Origin: Enterobacteriaceae bacterium RIT714
GTDB lineage: Bacteria > Pseudomonadota > Gammaproteobacteria > Enterobacterales > Enterobacteriaceae
Length of the DNA: 64,000 nt
Reading direction: 5' to 3'
Assembly (NCBI GenBank): GCA_009668015.1
Contig: WJYB01000008.1
Coordinates: forward strand, 62,001-126,000
The position numbers and the translations under genes are program-made. This document shows positions 57,430 to 64,000 of the stretch, piece after piece. The notes beneath the pieces were generated by a model. It worked only from the letters and a program-made list of their open reading frames with translations. It had not been told where the DNA came from and did no database searches. Numbering within the stretch: the first letter of the stretch is position 1; each line of letters opens with the position of its first letter.

Positions 57430-60400
57430 TTGAGCCAGGAATATACTGAAGACAAAGAAGTCACTTTAACGAAGTTAAGCAGCGGGCGCCGACTCCTTGA
57501 GGCGTTGCTGATCCTTGTTGCCCTTTTTGCCGTCTGGTTGATGGCTGCCTTACTCAGTTTCAATCCTTCTGACCCCAGCTGGTCGCAAACGGCATGGCAT
57601 GAACCTATCCATAATTTGGGTGGCGTTCCTGGTGCATGGCTGGCGGATACGCTCTTTTTCGTCTTTGGCGTCATGGCCTACACGATCCCGGTCATTATTG
57701 TCGGCGGATGTTGGTTTGCGTGGCGTCATCGTCAGAACGAAGAGTACATCGATTATTTTGCCGTTTCGCTGCGTCTGATTGGCGCTTTGGCGTTGATCCT
57801 GACGTCATGCGGTCTGGCAGCGATCAACGCCGATGATATCTGGTATTTTGCCTCCGGTGGCGTGATTGGTAGCCTGTTAAGCACCGCGCTTAAACCCATG
57901 CTGCACAGCAGCGGTGGGACGATCACGCTACTCTGTATCTGGGCCGCGGGTCTGACATTATTCACCGGATGGTCCTGGGTTAGCATTGCCGAGAAACTGG
58001 GCAGCTTTATCCTCAATCTTTTGACCTTCGCGAGTAATCGCACCCGCCGTGATGACACGTGGGTCGATGAAGACGAGTATGAAGATGACGACTACGAAGA
58101 TGAAACGGCATCTGCCAACCGGACTGAATCCCGCCGTACCCGCATTATGCGTGGTGCGCTGGCGCGTCGTAAACGCGTCGCTGAAAAATTCGCCAATCCG
58201 CTGGGCCGCAAAACGGACGCCGCGCTTTTCTCCGGCAAACGCATGGATGACGATGAGCAAATCGCATATAGCGCAGGCGGCGTGCCCGCCGATCCCGATG
58301 ATGTTTTGTTCTCAGGGAACCGCGCGGCGCCAGGCGATTACGATGAGTACGATCCGTTATTAAATGGTCATTCTGTAACGGCTCCCGTTGCGGCAGCGGC
58401 AGTGGCCACGACGGCAGCGCAAGCATATGCTGCGCCTGCCGAAGCGGTGATGCCCGCAGCCCCCGTTTACGCTCCTGAGCCGGCTATGCAGCAGCCGGTG
58501 GTTGACTGGCAGACTGCCCCTGGCGTTCATACGCCTGAACCGATTATTGCCCCTGAACCTGCAAGCTATGTGCCCGTGCAGCAGGAGCAATGGCAGCCGC
58601 CACATCAGCCAGAGCCATTCTACGAACAGCCAGCGTATCCGCAACACGAAGAGCCTGTCGCCCAACCGTATCAGGAATACACTCCGGAACCAGTGCCTGA
58701 GCCGCAAATTGAAGTTGAAGAAGCGAAACCGGCTCGTCCTCCGATGTACTATTTTGAAGAAGTTGAGGAAAGACGCGCGCGTGAGCGTGAGCAGCTTGCG
58801 GCCTGGTATCAGCCCGTTCCGGAACCAGTGCAAGAGCCTGCAGTTGTTCAGCCTGTAACCCCTGCGTCCTTTACTGCACCGGATCTTGATCCAATTTCTT
58901 CCGTTGCTCCTGTTGCAGCCAGCGTGAAACAAGACACAGTATCAGCGGCGGCCGCTGCGGCGGCGACAGCGCCGGTATTCAGCCTGGCAGCAGGTGGTGC
59001 GCCTCGTCCGCAGGTCAAAGAAGGCATTGGACCACAGCTACCGCGTCCAAATCGTGTGCGCGTCCCGACGCGTCGTGAGCTGGCTTCCTACGGTATCAAA
59101 CTCCCTTCTCAGCGGATGGCTGAAGAAAGAGCGCGTGGGGTTGACGACAGCGATGATGCGGAAGAAATGCATCAGGATGAGCTGGCTCGTCAGTTTGCTG
59201 CGCAGCAGCATCAGCGCTATGGTGATGAGTATCAGGATGACACGCCTGCTTATAATGCGCCGGGCATCCAGGATGATGAAGACGAAGCGGCACAGGCCGA
59301 ACTCGCTCGCCAGTTTGCTGCCTCTCAGCAGCAGCGTTACGCGGGCGATCAGCCTTCGGGGGCGAATCCTTTCTCGCTGTCAGATTTTGAATTCTCACCG
59401 ATGAAAGATTTGGTTGATGATACGCCGAGCGAGCCACTCTTTACTCCGGGCGTAATGCCTGAACCGGAACCACCGCGTCAGCAATTTGCTCCGCAGCCCT
59501 ATTCGCAGCCGCAGCAGCCGCCTGTTGCTCAGCCGCAATACGCTCAGCAACAGCAACCGCCTGCTGCTCCGCCGCAATACGCTCAGCCACAGCAACCGCC
59601 TGCTGCTCCGCCGCAATACGCTCAGCCACAGCAACCGCCTGCTGCTCCGCCGCAATACGCTCAGCCACAGCATCCGCCTGCTGCTCCGCCGCAATACGCT
59701 CAGCCACAGCAACCGCCTGTTGCTCCGTCGCAATACGCTCAGCCACAGCAGCCGCCTGTTGCGCCTCAGCAATACGCTCAGCCGCAGCAGCCGAAAGATA
59801 GCCTGATCCATCCGCTGCTGATGCGCAACGGCGATAGTCGCCCTGTGCAACGACCTACCACGCCGCTGCCGTCACTGGATCTCTTAACGTCACCTCCGAC
59901 GGAAGTTGAACCGGTGGATACCTTTGCTCTTGAGCAAATGGCGCGCCTGGTTGAAACCCGTCTGGCTGATTTCCGTATCAAAGCGGACGTCGTGAACTAT
60001 TCTCCAGGCCCTGTGATCACTCGCTTTGAGCTTAACCTTGCGCCAGGGGTAAAAGCCGCACGTATTTCGAATCTGTCCCGCGATCTAGCGCGTTCTCTGT
60101 CGACCGTCGCCGTGCGCGTGGTTGAAGTGATCCCTGGTAAACCGTATGTGGGGCTGGAACTGCCGAACAAAAAACGCCACACCGTTTATCTGCGTGAAGT
60201 GCTGGATAACGCGAAGTTCCGCGACAATCCATCGCCGCTGACGGTGGTACTGGGTAAAGACATCGCGGGTGAACCGGTAGTAGCTGATTTGGCCAAAATG
60301 CCCCACTTGCTGGTGGCTGGTACAACCGGTTCAGGTAAGTCCGTGGGTGTGAACGCCATGATCCTGAGCATGCTTTATAAAGCTCAGCCTGAAGATGTGC

Positions 60401-61338
60401 GCTTCATCATGATCGACCCGAAAATGCTGGAACTGTCGGTCTACGAAGGCATTCCTCATCTGCTGACAGAAGTGGTCACCGACATGAAAGACGCCGCCAA
60501 CGCATTGCGCTGGAGCGTCAATGAGATGGAGCGTCGCTACAAGCTGATGTCGGCGCTGGGTGTGCGTAATCTCGCAGGCTATAACGAAAAAATTGCCGAA
60601 GCGGCAAGGATGGGCCGTCCTATCCCGGATCCGTACTGGAAGCCTGGTGATAGCATGGATGCCCAGCATCCGGTACTGGAAAAGCTGCCTTATATCGTCG
60701 TACTGGTGGATGAATTCGCCGATCTGATGATGACGGTAGGTAAAAAAGTCGAGGAGTTAATTGCCCGACTGGCGCAGAAAGCGCGAGCCGCAGGTATCCA
60801 CCTGGTGCTGGCGACGCAGCGTCCGTCTGTCGATGTGATTACGGGTCTTATCAAAGCGAACATTCCAACGCGTATTGCTTTCACCGTCTCAAGTAAAATT
60901 GACTCACGTACTATCCTCGATCAGGGTGGTGCGGAATCGCTGCTCGGCATGGGTGATATGCTCTATTCGGGCCCGAACTCCACCACGCCAGTGCGTGTTC
61001 ACGGTGCGTTTGTTCGCGATCAGGAAGTCCATGCGGTCGTCCAGGACTGGAAAGCGCGTGGTCGTCCGCAGTACGTTGACGGCATCACTTCTGAAAGTGA
61101 AAGCGAAGGCGGTGCAGGTGGATTTGATGGTGCAGAAGAGCTGGATCCTCTGTTTGATCAGGCAGTGAATTTTGTGACCGAAAAACGCAAAGCCTCTATT
61201 TCTGGTGTTCAGCGTCAGTTCCGCATCGGCTATAACCGTGCAGCGCGTATCATTGAACAAATGGAAGCGCAGGGGATTGTGAGTGAGCAGGGACATAATG
61301 GTAATCGCGAAGTGCTCGCACCACCTCCGTTTGAATAA
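57430..61338 (+). CDS. ftsK: DNA translocase FtsK
   Basis: The 1302-residue septal DNA pump has four N-terminal membrane helices (residues about 25-190, division function). A linker of about 600 residues rich in Pro, Gln and acidic residues follows. The RecA-type motor has Walker [15 protein letters not shown] and Walker [15 protein letters not shown], and a C-terminal gamma winged helix (residues about 1235-1300) reads KOPS and activates XerD. The start is TTG 57430, as in E. coli. The linker contains seven 39-base tandem repeats and is slightly shorter overall than in E. coli (1329 residues). A LexA box precedes it. Confidence 0.96.
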   Translation: MSQEYTEDKEVTLTKLSSGRRLLEALLILVALFAVWLMAALLSFNPSDPSWSQTAWHEPIHNLGGVPGAWLADTLFFVFGVMAYTIPVIIVGGCWFAWRHRQNEEYIDYFAVSLRLIGALALILTSCGLAAINADDIWYFASGGVIGSLLSTALKPMLHSSGGTITLLCIWAAGLTLFTGWSWVSIAEKLGSFILNLLTFASNRTRRDDTWVDEDEYEDDDYEDETASANRTESRRTRIMRGALARRKRVAEKFANPLGRKTDAALFSGKRMDDDEQIAYSAGGVPADPDDVLFSGNRAAPGDYDEYDPLLNGHSVTAPVAAAAVATTAAQAYAAPAEAVMPAAPVYAPEPAMQQPVVDWQTAPGVHTPEPIIAPEPASYVPVQQEQWQPPHQPEPFYEQPAYPQHEEPVAQPYQEYTPEPVPEPQIEVEEAKPARPPMYYFEEVEERRAREREQLAAWYQPVPEPVQEPAVVQPVTPASFTAPDLDPISSVAPVAASVKQDTVSAAAAAAATAPVFSLAAGGAPRPQVKEGIGPQLPRPNRVRVPTRRELASYGIKLPSQRMAEERARGVDDSDDAEEMHQDELARQFAAQQHQRYGDEYQDDTPAYNAPGIQDDEDEAAQAELARQFAASQQQRYAGDQPSGANPFSLSDFEFSPMKDLVDDTPSEPLFTPGVMPEPEPPRQQFAPQPYSQPQQPPVAQPQYAQQQQPPAAPPQYAQPQQPPAAPPQYAQPQQPPAAPPQYAQPQHPPAAPPQYAQPQQPPVAPSQYAQPQQPPVAPQQYAQPQQPKDSLIHPLLMRNGDSRPVQRPTTPLPSLDLLTSPPTEVEPVDTFALEQMARLVETRLADFRIKADVVNYSPGPVITRFELNLAPGVKAARISNLSRDLARSLSTVAVRVVEVIPGKPYVGLELPNKKRHTVYLREVLDNAKFRDNPSPLTVVLGKDIAGEPVVADLAKMPHLLVAGTTGSGKSVGVNAMILSMLYKAQPEDVRFIMIDPKMLELSVYEGIPHLLTEVVTDMKDAANALRWSVNEMERRYKLMSALGVRNLAGYNEKIAEAARMGRPIPDPYWKPGDSMDAQHPVLEKLPYIVVLVDEFADLMMTVGKKVEELIARLAQKARAAGIHLVLATQRPSVDVITGLIKANIPTRIAFTVSSKIDSRTILDQGGAESLLGMGDMLYSGPNSTTPVRVHGAFVRDQEVHAVVQDWKARGRPQYVDGITSESESEGGAGGFDGAEELDPLFDQAVNFVTEKRKASISGVQRQFRIGYNRAARIIEQMEAQGIVSEQGHNGNREVLAPPPFE
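59506..59800 (+). repeat. 39-bp tandem repeats in the ftsK linker
   Basis: The hexamer CAATAC recurs at 59536, 59575, 59614, 59653, 59692, 59731 and 59770, an exact 39-base period with nearly identical intervening sequence. Each unit encodes 13 residues of the type [13 protein letters not shown]. The period is a multiple of three, so copy-number change keeps the frame. Confidence 0.95.
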
Positions 61339-61467
61339 TTTGCCGCCGATTGCAAAGATGGGTAAATCAGCAAAATTTAAGTATTTTCTTCTGTTGCCTG
61401 CCTTCGGGCAGGTTCAGAATAAACGCCAGAACCCCCATTTCGGGATGACGAATTTTAAGGATTGATA

Positions 61468-62082
61468 ATGAAAAAAATCGCAATCGTCGGAGCATTACTG
61501 ACCAGCTTTGTTGCCAGCAGCGTCTGGGCCGATGCCGCCAGCGACCTTAAAAGCCGCCTGGATAAAGTCAGCAGCTTCCATGCCAGTTTCACCCAAAAAG
61601 TGACTGACGGCAGTGGAAATGCGGTGCAGGAAGGTCAGGGCGATTTATGGGTGAAGCGTCCAAATCTGTTCAACTGGCATATGACTCAGCCGGACGAAAG
61701 TATTCTGGTTTCTGACGGTAAAACACTGTGGTTCTATAACCCGTTTGTTGAGCAAGCGACCGCCACGTTGCTGAAAGATGCCACAAGCAATACCCCGTTT
61801 ATGCTCATTGCGCGTAACCAGACCAGCGACTGGCAGCAGTACAATATCAAACAGAATGGCGATGATTTTGTGCTGACCCCGAAGGGCAGTAATGGCAATC
61901 TGAAGCAGTTCACCATTAACGTGAGCAGCAACGGAACGATCAATCAGTTCAGCGCCGTTGAGCAGGATGAGCAGCGTAGTAGCTACCAGCTCAAGTCCCA
62001 ACAAAATGGCGCTATTGACGCATCGAAATTCACCTTTACCCCGCCGCAGGGCGTAACGGTGGACGATCAACGCAATAAGTAA
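61468..62082 (+). CDS. lolA: Outer-membrane lipoprotein carrier LolA
   Basis: The 204-residue periplasmic chaperone has a signal peptide ([21 protein letters not shown], given here as two parts of a 21-residue leader) and the LolA core ([48 protein letters not shown]). It carries lipoproteins from LolCDE to LolB, among them those encoded here (ybjP, amiD). ATG 61468 follows AAGGA. It is ten bases upstream of rarA. Confidence 0.96.
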   Translation: MKKIAIVGALLTSFVASSVWADAASDLKSRLDKVSSFHASFTQKVTDGSGNAVQEGQGDLWVKRPNLFNWHMTQPDESILVSDGKTLWFYNPFVEQATATLLKDATSNTPFMLIARNQTSDWQQYNIKQNGDDFVLTPKGSNGNLKQFTINVSSNGTINQFSAVEQDEQRSSYQLKSQQNGAIDASKFTFTPPQGVTVDDQRNK

Positions 62083-62091
62083 GAGGCATGA

Positions 62092-63435
62092 GTGGGCAAC
62101 CTGTCGCTCGATTTTTCTGATAATGCGTTTCAACCTCTGGCCGCGCGTATGCGGCCAGAAAATTTAGCGCAGTATATTGGCCAGCAGCACCTGCTGGCTG
62201 CCGGTAAACCGTTGCCCCGGGCGATTGAAGCCGGGCATTTGCACTCCATGATCCTATGGGGGCCGCCAGGTACCGGCAAGACCACTCTGGCAGAAGTGAT
62301 CGCTCGCTATGCCAGTGCAGATGTCGAACGACTCTCCGCCGTGACTTCTGGTGTCAAAGAGATCCGTGAAGCCATTGAGCGTGCTCGTCAGAACCGCAAT
62401 GCTGGTCGCCGAACCATCCTGTTTGTTGATGAAGTCCATCGTTTCAATAAGAGTCAGCAGGACGCGTTTCTGCCACATATTGAAGATGGCACCATTTTCT
62501 TTATCGGTGCGACGACCGAAAACCCCTCCTTTGAACTCAACTCGGCGCTGCTGTCGCGCGCACGCGTATACCTGCTGAAATCGCTCACGACGGAAGATAT
62601 TGAGCTGGTGCTCACCCAGGCGATGAACGATAGCGCGCGCGGTTATGGCGGCCAGGACATCGTTCTTCCTGACGAGACGCGACGAGCCATTGCCGAGCTG
62701 GTCAATGGTGATGCGCGCCGGGCATTAAACACGCTGGAAATGATGGCCGATATGGCCGAGCTGGATGAGGCCGGAAAGCGCGTGCTGAGAACCGATCTGC
62801 TTAGGGAGATTGCCGGGGAGCGTAGCGCGCGTTTTGATAATAAAGGCGACCGCTTTTACGACCTGATTTCTGCGTTCCATAAATCGGTGCGTGGCAGCGC
62901 GCCGGACGCCGCACTTTACTGGTATGCCCGCATCATTACCGCTGGTGGCGATCCTCTCTACGTGGCGCGTCGCTGCCTGGCGATAGCGTCTGAAGATGTA
63001 GGCAACGCCGATCCGCGGGCAATGCAAGTCGCTCTTTCTGCCTGGGATTGTTTTACCCGCGTGGGACCGGCAGAAGGGGAACGTGCGATCGCGCAGGCGA
63101 TTGTCTATCTGGCTTGCGCACCGAAAAGTAATGCCGTCTATACGGCGTTTAAAGCAGCGATGGCTGATGCGCGAGAACGTCCGGACTATGACGTGCCGGT
63201 TCATTTGCGTAATGCGCCAACCAAACTCATGAAAGAAATGGGTTACGGCCAGCAATATCGTTATGCGCACGATGAGCCGAATGCCTACGCCGCAGGTGAG
63301 GAATATTTCCCGCAAGAAATGGCACAAACGCGCTATTATCGCCCGACTAACAGAGGTCTTGAAGGAAAGATCGGCGAAAAGCTCGCCTGGCTTACCGGGC
63401 AGGATCAAAATAGCCCTATAAAACGCTACCGTTAG
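62092..63435 (+). CDS. rarA: Replication-associated recombination protein RarA
   Basis: The 447-residue AAA+ ATPase has Walker [13 protein letters not shown], Walker [12 protein letters not shown], sensor 1 [15 protein letters not shown] and the MgsA/WRNIP1-type C-terminal tetramerisation domain. It acts at stalled replication forks. It begins with GTG 62092 (GNLSLDFSD), ten bases after lolA. E. coli also uses GTG here. Same length as in E. coli. Confidence 0.96.
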   Translation: MGNLSLDFSDNAFQPLAARMRPENLAQYIGQQHLLAAGKPLPRAIEAGHLHSMILWGPPGTGKTTLAEVIARYASADVERLSAVTSGVKEIREAIERARQNRNAGRRTILFVDEVHRFNKSQQDAFLPHIEDGTIFFIGATTENPSFELNSALLSRARVYLLKSLTTEDIELVLTQAMNDSARGYGGQDIVLPDETRRAIAELVNGDARRALNTLEMMADMAELDEAGKRVLRTDLLREIAGERSARFDNKGDRFYDLISAFHKSVRGSAPDAALYWYARIITAGGDPLYVARRCLAIASEDVGNADPRAMQVALSAWDCFTRVGPAEGERAIAQAIVYLACAPKSNAVYTAFKAAMADARERPDYDVPVHLRNAPTKLMKEMGYGQQYRYAHDEPNAYAAGEEYFPQEMAQTRYYRPTNRGLEGKIGEKLAWLTGQDQNSPIKRYR

Positions 63436-63525
63436 TGCGATCGTTGCGGTAATGTTGGCACTGTATCCCTGTGACCGCAGGCTGTGGTCACTTTCCTATT
63501 TTAATTCGATAAGCACAGGATAAGC

Positions 63526-64000
63526 ATGCTCGATCCCAATCTGCTGCGTAACGAGCCAGACGCAGTCGCTGAAAAACTGGCACGCCGAGGCTTTAAGCTG
63601 GATGTAGATAAGCTCCGCGCTCTTGAAGAGCGTCGTAAAGTTCTGCAGGTACAAACTGAAAATCTGCAGGCTGAGCGTAACTCTCGATCGAAATCCATCG
63701 GCCAGGCGAAAGCACGCGGGGAAGACATTGAGCCATTGCGTCTGGAAGTGAACAAACTGGGTGAAGAGCTGGATCAAGCGAAAGCGGAGCTTGATGTTCT
63801 TCAGGCCGAAATTCGTGATATCGCTCTGGCGATCCCGAACATTCCTGACGATAGCGTTCCTGTCGGTAAAGACGAAAACGACAACGTCGAAGTGAAACGC
63901 TGGGGTACCCCGCGCGAATTTAACTTCGAGGTTCGCGATCATGTGACCCTGGGCGAGATGCACGCCGGTCTGGATTTTGCGGCGGCGGTTAAACTGACCG
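63526..64000 (+). CDS. serS: Seryl-tRNA synthetase, N-terminal part (runs off window)
   Basis: The first 158 codons are visible. They encode the antiparallel coiled-coil arm that contacts the long variable arm of tRNA-Ser (residues about 30-100, [19 protein letters not shown]) and the start of the catalytic domain ([19 protein letters not shown]). The ATG at 63526 and sequence agree with E. coli SerS. The rest lies beyond the window. Confidence 0.96.
   Translation, partial: MLDPNLLRNEPDAVAEKLARRGFKLDVDKLRALEERRKVLQVQTENLQAERNSRSKSIGQAKARGEDIEPLRLEVNKLGEELDQAKAELDVLQAEIRDIALAIPNIPDDSVPVGKDENDNVEVKRWGTPREFNFEVRDHVTLGEMHAGLDFAAAVKLT

Noticed and set aside
59506..59800. Regular 39-bp repeats as a possible CRISPR array
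   Set aside because: The repeats are head-to-tail without spacers, in frame, and encode the known Pro/Gln linker of FtsK.

Overview
The window is about 54 kb of enterobacterial core chromosome joined to about 10 kb of a P2-like prophage. The core genes run in the order known from Escherichia coli K-12 at ybjL-serS: ybjL, ybjM, grxA, nfsA, rimK, ybjN, potFGHI, ybjO, rlmC, artJ/artMQIP, ybjP, ybjQ, amiD, ybjS, ybjT, ltaE, poxB, hcr, hcp, lysO, aqpZ, ybjD, ybjX, macAB, cspD, clpSA, infA, aat, cydCD, trxB, lrp, ftsK, lolA, rarA, serS. The proteins are close to, but clearly not, those of E. coli. Together with the extra and missing genes this suggests a relative such as Enterobacter, Lelliottia or Citrobacter. 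The genus cannot be fixed from the sequence alone.

Bases 1 to about 10,095 are the tail-gene end of a P2-like prophage whose rest lies to the left of the window. The order is the end of J, then I, H, a tail-fibre assembly gene, FI, FII, E (with its -1 frameshift product E+E'), T, U, D and ogr. A GIY-YIG nuclease-family cargo gene on the opposite strand follows ogr. The prophage stops at the 3' end of the small RNA gene rybB (minus strand, 10,096-10,175), which stays intact with its sigma-E promoter.

From 10.2 to 64 kb the genes fall into functional groups. Redox and nitrosative stress: grxA, nfsA, hcp-hcr, trxB. Polyamine and arginine uptake: potFGHI, artJ and artMQIP. Envelope: amiD, ybjP, lolA, macAB, aqpZ. 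Respiration and pyruvate metabolism: cydCD, poxB. Protein turnover: clpSA, aat. Division and genome maintenance: ftsK, rarA. Global control: lrp, cspD.

Compared with the K-12 layout there are four local differences. A complete two-component system lies between rlmC and artJ. A DoxX-type membrane protein lies between poxB and hcr. A 150-residue protein of unknown function, behind a near-perfect LexA box, sits between clpA and infA where K-12 carries the serW tRNA gene. No ybjC is visible between grxA and nfsA. The parts most worth a second look are the LexA-controlled orphan, the GIY-YIG prophage cargo, the rybB integration site and the unassigned two-component system.
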